Of a stretch of DNA of 64,000 bases, positions 22,244 to 32,460 are shown piece after piece. The notes below the pieces were generated by a model. That model was not told where the DNA came from, made no database searches, and saw only the letters and a list, made by a program, of their open reading frames with translations. This stretch comes from Brachionus manjavacas (taxonomy: Eukaryota > Rotifera > Eurotatoria > Ploima > Brachionidae). Position 1 is the first letter of the stretch. Every line of letters begins with the position of its first letter. Both the position numbers and the translations under genes were made by a program. Location of the stretch: assembly GCA_019054805.1 (NCBI GenBank), contig JAHQIY010000006.1:3658001-3722000 (forward strand). The letters run 5' to 3'.

Positions 22244-23292
22244 GTGAAATTTCATACAAAACTTCCAATACAAAAAGAAAAAGGGTTTATAAGATTTGTT
22301 CATATACTCAAAAACTTGTTCTGTATATTAAACAAAGTGATAGAACTTTTGTTTCAACTACTGCAGAATTCTGTACAATCAGAGCGAATTCTGCATAATT
22401 GAATGATTTTGCAGACTTCCGCAGCAGCTGAAAAAAAATTTATTTTACAGTACTTTTTGAGGTAATACACCTACGTAACTCTAAAAACCACTGCACCCGC
22501 AAGTACTCTTTCAGATCCGAAAACGTAAATTTTAATTTGGGTAAAACCAAGTCAGAAAGCGACCTCGGTATCAAAATAAACAACGAACTGAGCTGGAGTG
22601 AACAAACGAAGGCAGTAGCGCTAAAGGCAAACGCGACGCTCGGGCGACTCAAAAAGGCTTTCTCTTGTTGGGACGTAAAAACGTTTAAAATCGTCTACAA
22701 AAGCCATGAAGGATATCTCATTGAATACGCGGCCACAAGAAACAGGACATAAAAAAAAAAGGAAAAAGTGCAACGAAAAGCTTTCAAAAGCGTTTGGGAA
22801 TTAAGAAAGACTCCAAGTTAAAAATTTGCCAAGTGTTGAAGCACGATTTGATCGATTCGACATGATACAATTCTTCGAATGCAACAAGAACATAAATAGA
22901 AACAACTGGTACTTTCCTATCAAAAGAACTCCAAATAGTGTGAAGAAGGACAAGCTGGCTCTATTCGCTGCACAAAAACACAAATTTTACACACAATCTG
23001 TGAGAAACTGTCTACCAAGAAATACCTTCTTAACAAACAAGACTATCCCATCTTGGAATGAACTACCTGAGCAAGCCAAAAATGCGATAACTGTTGAGAA
23101 ATTCAAGTAAAACAGAAAACAGATACCTGACCAGATAATGGGAAACAAACATATCTGCTATAGCTGACTACCAGTTCCGCGAGCCACTGGCTTGCTGCAG
23201 ATTATTTAATAATAATAAAAATAAAAATAATAATATATAGAACAAGTTTAATTTTTTTCTTTTTTTATTGGAAGTTTTGTGTGAAATTTCAC
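22244..23292. mobile_element. Terminal-inverted-repeat element split by a CR1-like insertion
   Basis: The left arm 22244-22325 (GTGAAATTTCATACAAAACT TCC...AAAAACTTGTTCT) is the reverse complement of the right arm 23238-23292 (AGAACAAG...GGAAGTTTTGTGTGAAATTT CAC), with gaps. Between the arms lies a CR1-like fragment at 22450-23235. The simplest reading is a MITE-like element into which a retrotransposon jumped. No clear target duplication is visible at the outer ends. Confidence 0.6.
22450..23235 (+). mobile_element. CR1-like retrotransposon 3' end, nested
   Basis: Plus-strand translation gives the end of reverse transcriptase (SESDLGIKINNELSWSEQTK, ALKANATLGRLKKAFSCWD, then YKSHEGYLIEYAA), a frameshift, then the C-terminal part KNINRNNWYFPIKRTPNS...RNCLPRNTFLTNKTIPSWNE LPEQ, stop at 23110. 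It closes with CGCGAGCCACTGGCTTGCTG CAG and a (TAA)n/(AAAATAA) tail near 23207-23237. Same general family and tail as the copy at 1-720 but in the opposite orientation. Multiple stops and frameshifts; inactive. Confidence 0.75.
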
Positions 23293-23594
23293 GATTCCAA
23301 AAAGAAAGTGAATCCGGAATGGGTCAACTTTTTTAATTTTTTAAAATTATTCAATTAAATTGATTTTCATATTTTATCATTCAATAAGTTTAAGTTAAAA
23401 AAATGTTTCTAATAAAATTTTACAAATATAATTTTATTTAATTATTATTCAAAAATTAATTAATTTTAAGTATTTGAAAAAATAAAAATAACAATGATTT
23501 TCTTCGTTTATTTATTTATTATTTTGTGAAAGTGAAATTTTTTAAGACGACTATAATTTTTGCAAAAATTTCGTTTAAATCAATTTAAGTATGA

Positions 23595-24515
23595 TCAAAT
23601 GATAAATTCATTTGTGTCTAAATGTGAATTAACTTTTTGACTAGTTTTTATTTTAAACTCAGCGAAATATTTAAAAAAAATAAAAGAATAAACGAGAAAA
23701 AATATGAGTGTTAGAATCATTACTGTGCCACCGACATATGTAGCTATTTTGCTGACAGGATATAGTTTTATGTAAGCAATAATACCAATTTCAAAGATAA
23801 ATAAAAATATCCCTACAACAGTTGAACATATCCACGCTGTCTCAATAAATTTATGAAACTTTTGATATGGAAAATGAAAATGAGTAGTGTCAAATGTGTC
23901 TATTTTTTTGATAAAAAAGTTTCTAGGTAATTCATTTTTGTTTCCTTGGTCATAGAAGCTTTTTGAAAAAGGCTCAATTTGCAAATCTTCATAGGAAAGA
24001 GCATCCAACTGTGGTAAAATACAAGTACTAATCATTAATGCAATCATGTTAACTCCAATTAGAAGGCATGTGACTAATGCATAAATGACCAGCACGGTTT
24101 CTGAAATAATATTTTCGGATACGTCATTTGTAGTAGTTTGATTTGATGATGCGGAACTTTCATCAAAAAAACCTTCGTAGTCGAGCTGAAGTTCAACCAT
24201 TGCTACCATTGCAAATCCAGACAAAAGTGCTGAGGTACGAGTAACGGCTTTTAGCTTGGATCGACTCAGCTTCGAGTTATAGCTTTTAAGAGACCATCTA
24301 TCGAATCTTGTATAAGCAGAATCCTTTAAGTAGCCTGGCATATTTTGGCGTTTAAATGGAAAAATTTTGGGAAGATTTCTAATTCCATATTCATTTGATT
24401 GTCTGAAAGAATTTGCTGTAATGCTATTTGAGAGTTGATCTTGATCATTTTTCGAATAACTTGGATTCTTATTTATATTTATTTCAAAATGTTCTGTAGC
24501 TTGTGTATTTACCAT
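23595..24515 (-). CDS. Orai-type calcium channel, paralogue B (gating residues substituted)
   Basis: Intronless ORF of 306 aa on the minus strand. TM1 block TRTSALLSGFAMVAMVE at residues 92-108: R93 (=R91), E108 (=E106 pore glutamate). TM3 block WICSTVVGIFLFIFEIG keeps E242 (=E190). Two positions that hold human ORAI1 closed differ: TM2 reads GVNMIALMISTCILPQL, with Asn156 in place of His134, and TM4 reads VMILTLIFFLVYS, with Leu268 in place of Pro245. The first extracellular segment (about 28 residues) is Ser/Thr/Asn-rich and includes NQT, a possible N-glycosylation site. The C-terminal tail after TM4 is short. Neighbouring paralogue A keeps both human-like residues. Assignment to Orai is certain; altered gating is inferred. 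Confidence 0.93.
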   Translation of the reverse strand: MVNTQATEHFEININKNPSYSKNDQDQLSNSITANSFRQSNEYGIRNLPKIFPFKRQNMPGYLKDSAYTRFDRWSLKSYNSKLSRSKLKAVTRTSALLSGFAMVAMVELQLDYEGFFDESSASSNQTTTNDVSENIISETVLVIYALVTCLLIGVNMIALMISTCILPQLDALSYEDLQIEPFSKSFYDQGNKNELPRNFFIKKIDTFDTTHFHFPYQKFHKFIETAWICSTVVGIFLFIFEIGIIAYIKLYPVSKIATYVGGTVMILTLIFFLVYSFIFFKYFAEFKIKTSQKVNSHLDTNEFII

Positions 24516-27234
24516 TTCTTAAAATCCAGGTTATAAATCTTTCGAACAATGTTTTTTATTTTTTAAATAAAGATAGTAAAAATATTTTTATTTTTGGAAA
24601 CTGTTTTGACTCTACCTTTTAATTGAAAACCAATTATAATTAGAATCCTTGAAAATTCTTGGGATGGATACGCAAGATTAAGCAATTATCACTCATAGTG
24701 CATTTAGGCAAGTTTGACTATAAATACTGATTTTGAATTTTTTAGACGAAATTTTTAATTATTCTAGACATTCAGTTAATTAAATTCTAAAAAAAACTTT
24801 TTTAATTAATCAAAAATAAATATTTTACATATTTGTGTTAATTTGCACTAGTCAATAATTATTTTTTTAAACATCAAAAAGATAAAAATAAAACAAATTA
24901 TAGGAAAAAAATTTAATTTTTTTTAAAGGACTGTGAAAGCATTCTTTTTCACTAGTTATTCAATTCAATAATATTTATGCATTATAAACCATTATTTAAA
25001 AAAAAAATTATAAAAATGAACAATAATATTCTTACGCGAAAAATTCAGTGCCATTTTCGCCTTATTTTTTAAAAAAAAATTTAAATCTTTTATTTTTTCA
25101 TTAAAATTTAGTTCAAAAGGAAAATCGTTTGAAAATATAAATTTTTATAATTGGTTTTTTGACTAAAATAAATAAGTTTTAGATTTTATCATAACTGTTA
25201 AATATTGAGTTATAAACCAAGTGAATTTTTGTCAAGCTTGCTAAAAATCTTCGAAAATATATCAAATTGAATTTTTTATTTAATTAATTTTTGCGTTGAA
25301 TAAAAAAAAATAATAATTAAATCATTTGAAAATCAATTTCTTAAAAATTTTTAGAAATGTTTTTGAGTAAATCAACAGACAACTGCCCATGACTCAAGAG
25401 ATCGACAAACACTTCAATTATTAAATACATTAAAAATAACAAATATAAAAAAAATATAAAAAATAATTTATGAAAGGTTTTCAAGGTTGAATAATTCAAA
25501 CAAAATCTAGATAAATTAAAGCAATGTTATGAAAATTGAAAGTTTAAGATTGATCTTTTGATTAAAAAGCAGTTTATTATCTCCACTTTTCAAATTGACC
25601 ATTAGTTTCAATTATTTATATTTATATATCAAATATCAAAAAGAAGAACAGACCAGAGAACTGAGAAGGATATTTGACACGAAGAACCGGAGCACAATTT
25701 CAAAGAAAATTTTTGAGAAGCTAAAATTCTGAAAACAATATTTCTTTAACTAATTTATTTTGTCCTTATATTTTTTTTTTGTTTATTATTATATACTCAT
25801 CAAATCTATTTTGACTTTTTTTAGACCTGTCTATTATGTAAACACTGCACGCTTTATTTTACAGTGTGCTATCGTTGGCTGAGAAACGGCTTTAAATTTA
25901 TATTAAATAAATAAGAAATAAATATCAAATTTTCATAATTAAGAATTATGGCCAAATTCAACACAATCATGATTTTATTGTAATAAAGTAGCGTCTAAAT
26001 ATATAAAAACTTTCAAAAACAAAATTTTCATCTTCACCTGATTCCTATTTGTAAAAATGCAATATTAATTCTACCTGGAGAGATATTTAAGAAATAAAGC
26101 AACCAAGTAAACGTACTCATTCAACTAGAAAAGATTAAATAGTCTTTACTTTTGATAGCATTCACTCTCCATATATGCTAATAGTTGAATTTATTTTTCT
26201 TGTTTGTATATGTTTTTTTGTTTGTATATATTCTATTTGTAATTTATCGGTTCTTTCATTTCCCATAATAAATGTTTACTTAAATTATTCATTAAATTTA
26301 AAAAAGGAGGATTTTTTTTTACATTTCAAATTTTCCGAAGCAAAAATTGATTTAAAAATTAACAAAGATTAATCTAAATTATTTTTAATGCTTTTTATTT
26401 AGAAATTATGTGAGATTTGGTTTTTGTTTTGACTGTTTTTGAGTAATTTTTAATTTTATAATTTTAAGTTAAATTAGATACTTTGTCGATATATACCAAA
26501 TTTAGATTATGTATCTTGTTCAAGACCTTTTCTTCCCATTTAAAATCTTTGTAGAGCATAAGACGTCCATTAGTTCCATGAGTTTCTTCTTATTCAACTT
26601 CCTTTATGTTTTCTTTAGCTCTGTCCAGTAAGTACTATTTAAGCTGAGCTGAGCTTCTATAGGTTATCTTGGGATCTTGTCGTGGTACGGAATTTAACTC
26701 ATGAAGATGGCGGAATGACTAATTTCAGTACAAATATGTATGTGAGTAGCGTCTATATCAAAAGAAACCGAAACGCAAAACTTCAATCAAAATCTTTCAA
26801 AGTCCTTAAATTTATAAAAATCTCAAGTTCCATTTTAGATTCTAAATAAAGAACTAAAAATCTTCCTTAATTGATTGATTTCAATCAAGAAAAAAATCAA
26901 TTGGAAAGAAATTTTAATACAGAAATTCAAAAGACTTATCTAGATTCCTTATAATCTTTTATATTAAATTTTTTTCATTAATTAAGATTGAGATTAAGAT
27001 TTTTCAAGTTAAAAAATAAAAAAATTAGAATAATAAGAAAATATTGATTTCGAAATTAGAATTTTCATATTATTTGTTTTCAATCATCCCCAATCGAATA
27101 TCATAATTGAGTAATTTACTCAGCTTAAAGTTTAAACTAAAATATAATTTATAAGATCCGAATTTATTTTAATAAAATTTAAGAGATTTAAGGGTTATGC
27201 CTAAAACGCGGAAAGCGGAATACGGAAATTTTTA
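24516..27234. other. AT-rich intergenic region
   Basis: 2.7 kb of AT-rich DNA upstream of Orai paralogue B. The only longish frame (26175-26372, +) is a hydrophobic low-complexity translation without family resemblance, and I do not call it a gene. No tRNA, repeat array or transposon was recognised, apart from the repeat-rich boundary after 27200. Confidence 0.4.
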
Positions 27235-27588
27235 GAGGAATTCCAAAACTATCTTTTGGGTATTTTTAAAATATATTCCGCAAATCAAAATTTTTTGCTA
27301 AAAAAGTTAATTTAGTTCTGTAAAATGCTTAATTATAAGCAAATTTGCTTAATGCAGCAAAATAAGTCTGCAAAATACTCTGCAATTTTCTGCATTTTGC
27401 ACCCCATTAAAAAGTATACCAATCAAGTGTGCAATTACATTGCAGAGTTTTTGTAGACCTGTACTTTTGGATTAAGCAAACTTGCTTTACCACTAAGCAC
27501 TTAACAGAACTAAATTATCTCTTTTAGTAAAAAAGTTATTCAAGTTTTTCTGAATTGAAAAGATCAAATTGAAATGAACTTCACAACC
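27235..27588. mobile_element. Second copy of the GG-TTTTGTGAA MITE family, inside a PHD-finger ORF
   Basis: Related to the element at 21565-21927. Inner arms TAATTTAGTTCTGTAAAATG (from about 27308) and CACTTAACAGAACTAAATTA (to about 27517) are inverted copies, and pairing continues with AAGCAAATTTGCTTAAT against ATTAAGCAAACTTGCTT. The right end is clear: GAACTTCACAACC at 27576-27588 matches the other copy's terminus. The left end is eroded and its position is approximate. Its right boundary interrupts the zinc-finger coding sequence at 27590-27840 (minus). Confidence 0.65.
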
Positions 27589-30330
27589 CCGATAACGGCT
27601 CACATTAGCGCAAGAAAAATGGTACCAATAATTACAGGTGTCACATTCAATAGAATTCTCAATACAAGTGTTATCACAGACTGGACAAGTGGAGTGTTTA
27701 AATTTAATCTTATAAACCGTATCAACATCTTTCCAAGCATTATTTTTAAAAAATGGTTTTAATAAAGTAATATTATTATTATTATCATTATTATTATTAT
27801 TAATATTAATATTATTTATTGATTTAAGCCTCATAGGCAAAATAAAAAAAAAGAAAAAGTTAAGTTAAGTTCTTCAAATTCTACAAAATTTGAAAATAAA
27901 AATAAAAATAAAAATAATCATATAATATCAAAAGCTTCTAAAAAAATATCGCTTAATTCAGTGTGATTTTTGCAAACCATTTTTATTGATATTAATTCTT
28001 TTATTGATATTAATATTAATAATATAAATTCTTAAAATATCATCAATTAAATGTTGAAATTCATTCGTTACAAGTTCTTTAATATATCGCTTGTAGGCTA
28101 ATAAACTTGATTATTGAATGTCTATCAAATTAGGATCAATTGAATTAGCTACATGGCCACGGTTTTTACGTCAAGCTGCACCTGAGTTTTTGGTTTTAGT
28201 CAATTTGGAAATATTAGGAACCTTATAATTTTGATCAATATTAACAAAATTAATCGTCTCAACAGCCATAATGACAACAAGATGATTTTTCACAACAAGT
28301 ACAACAAGTACAACTTGGGTTTGGGAATAATTTTACTTGGAAACAATTGTTTTTTTCGTCTTGAACCAAATAAACTTTAAGAGCCATGTCTTACTTAATT
28401 ATATTATTTACTAGCTACAGGGCGTGACCAACCTTTGAATTATAACGGTTTTTAATCTCAAAAGGGACCTCTACTTCTACTTCTTCATCACAACTTGTTT
28501 CATCACTAATGTCTTTTAACGTCGAGGTAGCAGTATATGAAGAAAGTGAAACTGTTTTTGGTGATTCTTCTAAATTCATACTTTTAAAAGCAATAGCAAC
28601 AACCTCTGCTGATAAAGGAGATAGATCTTGTTGCGGTACAGGCAGAACATCATCATCTTCGTTAGCACTATCTTGATTAGAAGAACTACCAGATTAGAAG
28701 AACTACCAGAACTACCTTCCTTGTAATAATAATTGTAAATTTAACCCCAGCATTTTTTAAAAGTTCATCCTTGTCCATAATTAAAGATTTAATAATTTCT
28801 GATGGCTGCATAGAATCACGAGTATTGACATATCGAGTATCAACAAAACAGAGTTCTTTAAACTATGGTCTAAGTCTTTAATTGCCACGATTACCGAATC
28901 CAATTTTAATTTCATTGCAATTGTATATCGTAAGCTGTTGAATTCTTAAAACTACTACGTCTACAGATAGTTCAACACCTTCGTTTAGAATTTAAAGTAA
29001 ATTATTTAATCCTTCAATTTGATTTGTGGTTACATCAATAAAGAAGTTGAAAAATTTTTTGCATATTGGCTTGATGCTCCAAGCTGCCAATGATCCAATT
29101 TCGGGCTTAATATATGAATTTAAATACTCTAAAAATTCTAAACCCCAAGGTTGAATTGTATGACCAGAATTATTCGTATAACCGTTTATTTTATTTTCCA
29201 ATTGTGTTTCAAATAATTGTTTTGTTGGCTGTAAAAAGAGCTCTCTTAGCGTTTCGCAGTAAAATCCAACATCATCTGTGGTCATTTTTTTTATTAGAAC
29301 TAATCAAGCGCGCTGTTGACTTCTAAAAATGATTCCAAAATCTAATAAGAGGAATCTGAGGAAAATAATTTTTTATTGAATATCTAAATGCGTCTTCAAA
29401 ATCACTAATTATTTCAATTTTGCAATTTCATGTTTCTTTTCGTGTAAATAAAATGCCATAGTGGAATAGATGGATCTTTTTCATATTTACAATTACTAAA
29501 ATTGTATGAATGAACAATAACACTGATACATAATATACAGTTAAAGTATAAAGTTAGTTAGATTAAACGATGTATCGAACTTTAAACATACTCTATCATT
29601 TGAGTCAAAAGCAGAAAAAAATTTTCGCATTTCTTTTAATAATTCATCATCTATTCCAATTATACGGATATCTGGTGCTGTTAGAATGAGGTATGGAAAA
29701 CCTTTAAAGATGTGCATAAGATGACAATTTGCCTCTTCATCGTAGCTAAATCTTTTTTTCCTATTGACAGTCTAAATACAAATATTATTTTATTTTAATT
29801 AATAAAAATATTTATTTTAATTTTAAATTGTCTTAAATAACGCAAGTTGAGACATTGTTTAGCGTTTCGAGCAGGTTTTTTTTACTTTGCTCTTTGTAAA
29901 CTAAATTTGGAGCCTTTAGAGAGACTTTTTTTTTAAGTTGTGTCATAACAATAGGCAGTGTACGCTGACAACTAGCAACATTTTCTTTATTTTTGTTATT
30001 GGCATGAGGGCCAGAATCGAAATCAAATTCATCTTCATCGCCTGAATCATTATTCCGAATAATGATTCAGGCGATGAAGATAGCTAGATGATGGTTCGGT
30101 TAGACAAATAATGAATTAAAACTGATGACTCTTTTTGATTTAGTATGTAAACATTTTTTACAAAATCGTTTCTAATAGTTCCATTTTTATCGATAAAGTG
30201 ATAATAACTTTTAAGCACCAATGGTTTATCTGGAGGTAACGGTTTGCGTTCTCCTTGGTTGCGCCATTTATAGCCATCAGCCATCCAATCTTTAACCTTT
30301 TTTGAATCATTTGTCCAAAAAATTATTAAG
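27589..30330 (-). pseudogene. Degenerate MULE-like transposase gene with SWIM and PHD zinc fingers
   Basis: Read on the minus strand, with many stops and frameshifts, the parts occur in a sensible order: DGYKWRNQGERKPLPPDKP (30284-30230); TQLKKKVSLKAPNLVYK (near 29900); NRKKRFSYDEEANCHLMHIF (near 29750) and FDTSFNL with a probable catalytic Asp (near 29570); YYVSVLLF and DPSIPLWHFIYTKR (near 29540-29450); FPQIPLIRFWNHF (near 29350); TTDDVGFYCETLRELFLQP to TTNQIEGLNNLL (29285-28992); a SWIM-like CTCCTCCEKSSCCHYG (near 28300); and a PHD-like finger CPVCDNTC...CDTCNYWYHFSCANVS (27700-27600). A possible intron is at 29763-29841. MULE-type transposases commonly carry a SWIM finger; joining the PHD finger to the same ancestral gene is inference. 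The C-terminus is cut off by the MITE ending at 27588. Confidence 0.6.
30031..30081. repeat. Near-perfect 51-bp palindrome
   Basis: Bases 30031-30055 (starting ATCTTCATCGCCTGAATC) are exactly reverse-complementary to 30057-30081, with a single C at 30056 between them. It lies inside the MULE-like pseudogene, duplicating in inverted form a stretch that encodes an acidic segment. DNA of this shape can form a 25-bp hairpin; it could be a templated insertion or an assembly artefact. Confidence 0.85.
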
Positions 30331-31449
30331 ACTCCTCACACAATTATAAATTTTTTAAAAAAATATACAAATATATATATATATAGCTTATGAAAATAAT
30401 TCGATAAATAAAGCTTAATAAATCGATCTTTGAAAAATGGTTGTTCAAGACCGAAATTTAATGAAAGAGGAAGTAACAAGGTATATTAGCTTGGAAAAGA
30501 AGTCTCAAGAGATTAGCTCTATTTTTTATTTTTTAAGCATTACTCTTTGCTTTTTTAGTAGTGACACCTCAGCCACGATTAATAAGCCAAAGGTTTGATA
30601 ATTATCCAACTTGTATCAACACATAATCTTTTCCTCTTTCAGAAGAGAGGTGGCTTCTCTTTGCTGCCGTCTTGCTAGGTGGCCTGACAGATTTTATAGC
30701 AAACTGACGCTTCACTAATTTACCTCTTGTATTCTTCTTGAGCCATGCAATGATATTTTTGGCGATAATCATGATTCGAGTCCATGATCAGTAATCCTGT
30801 TGTCCTGACGTAACGGATGAGTCATTGTAAATGGACAAATATAATCAACTCAACACTGCGTCACGGTTGCGCTTATTCAGTTTTGCTGACTTATTTCAAT
30901 TTGCGCATCTAATTCTCAGAGGTGGTATTTGGTCTTGGTCAGTGCGGTTAATTTTGCAGTGCTTGAAACCTAATAATTACGAAAACTACTTAAAACACTT
31001 GATTGAAATGGCGACCATTATCTTTTCTACACTAAGGAGATACCGATTTGCGTTTACTTTGGGTTTAATTTTCTAACTGCGTATACTGGATATATTCACC
31101 CGCTTAGACAAATCACAGCTGTTAACTTAACAAGAGTCTTCGCTAGTCATTGGGTTAAAATCGACTGAGCCTTTGTTCCAAAGTTCATCCCTTATAAAAT
31201 TGCGTTATTTCGGATGACTTAAGTTGCTTCAATGTACGCTTTAAATCATTGACTTAGCATTCAAGATAGTCTAGAAAGTCTGGCTTGTTTATTCCAGAGT
31301 ATCAAAATCGATATCTTGTCAAACTTTTTTTCTTGACTTTTTCTTGATGCCCCATTTGAGCGATCTCTGCTATTTTTCTACGCATTGATACAGGTATTAT
31401 GATGTTCTATCTCCTTAAAAAAAAATGCTTAGCTTTTAGGTGATTGAAA
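30331..31449. other. GC-richer degenerate sequence, unidentified
   Basis: The stretch from about 30600 to 31400 is distinctly less AT-rich than its surroundings and has short coding-like frames on the minus strand (for example IIAKNIIAWLKKNTRGKL near 30760-30700 and PDFLDYLEC near 31270). I cannot assign them to a family. The plus-strand frame 30831-31076 is probably their shadow. Most likely a decayed mobile element. 30331-30600 holds only an (AT)n run near 30372-30384. Confidence 0.35.
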
Positions 31450-32460
31450 AGTATTTACAAACGCTCATTTTCTTCGGCAGTAATTTGAGACCTATCTTGT
31501 CACCAATGATTTATATTAGTGTCTGCATTTCTTCGTTCTATTTTGTCTCTAAACGAAATTGATCTAGGGTAACTGCTTTTTTTGTTTTTTCACTCCTTGT
31601 GGAGCATAGGGTCATTACTTTTGATTTCCACTCAAGTCGATCTTTTGCCTTTACTCTTGCTTCTCCCCATTTCGGTGAGCTCTTTCATGATTTTTGACCA
31701 GACTTGTTTTTAAGTCTAAGTCACAAAAATTTAAGTCAAAGTTATGACTTGACTTAAAAAAATATTAAAAAGTCAATATAATTAAATATGCTTATTAATT
31801 AAAAAAAAACCCATATTTTAATTAGGAAAAAAAAAAAATACCAACGGTCATTGACTTGACTTGACTTAAGACTTGTGACTTAAAAACAACTCTGTTTTTG
31901 ACCTTCATGTTACAACTGGTCGTTCTACCTTACGCTCTTGAGTTTTCCATTGAAGGGCTCTTTTTGGAATCCGTGTTTCTTTCATTCTAAGTACATGCCA
32001 TCGCAGTCCTTTGTTCTTAATGCATTGACTTAATGGCTATGAATTTGTTCTTCTGTATAGGTCAGCATTCGACAATGCCTCAGGCCAGGGTATCCCGAGA
32101 ATCCTCCGCAGGTTTCCCGTGTGAAAGGTTTTAAGACTTTTCCTGTCAGATTCACGCATTCCCCAACATTCACTTCCGCACACCAGTGTTGCTTTTACCA
32201 CACTGTTGTATAGTTTAAGTTTTGTTTCCTTACTGTAGCTGGTTGACTTCCATACTGGTATGAGTCCTGCGAAGGTGGCCAAAACGAAAGTTATGTGCAT
32301 AAATACCAAATTGGATACCCCGATCACCATCGATGGTACACTAATCGAGTGTGTAAATGAATTCACATACCTAGGTTGCACAATCAGTACAACGTTGGGA
32401 ACACAGAGACATTAAGAATAGACTAACTGCGTATAGCAGCTTGATACTTTGACGACGTTG
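31450..32460 (-). mobile_element. Non-LTR retrotransposon 3' part with inverted 5' segment
   Basis: Minus strand 32258-31545 encodes the post-RT region PVWKSTSYSKETKLKLYNSV, SECWGMRESDRKSLKTFHTG NLRRILG, ALQWKTQERKVERPVVT and, beyond the MITE, IMKELTEMG, EEARVKAKDRLEWKSKVMTL CSTR. The part that should precede it is on the opposite strand: plus 32272-32452 reads AKTKVMCINTKLDTPITIDG, ECVNEFTYLGCTIS, LTAYSSL. Its end and the minus-strand start are adjacent in an intact element. This head-to-head arrangement is the classic 5' inversion of LINE insertions made by twin priming. The exact 3' end is unclear. Confidence 0.7.
31691..31902. mobile_element. hAT-type MITE (196 bp) with 8-bp target duplication
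   Basis: The element spans 31699-31894, starts CAGACTTGTTTTTAAGTC and ends GACTTAAAAACAACTCTG (17 of 18 positions match as inverted repeats). It is flanked by perfect TTTTTGAC repeats at 31691-31698 and 31895-31902. An 8-bp duplication and a 5'-CAG terminus are hAT hallmarks. Its right end is nearly identical to the 3' end of the hAT remnant at 2015-2247. It is inserted into the retrotransposon at 31450-32460: removing it and one duplication rejoins the frame (VVT, then RSKIMKELTEMG). Confidence 0.88.

Noticed and set aside
26175..26372. Hydrophobic 65-aa frame that could be a small membrane protein
   Set aside because: Composition follows the T-rich DNA; no start context, homologue or neighbouring exon supports it.
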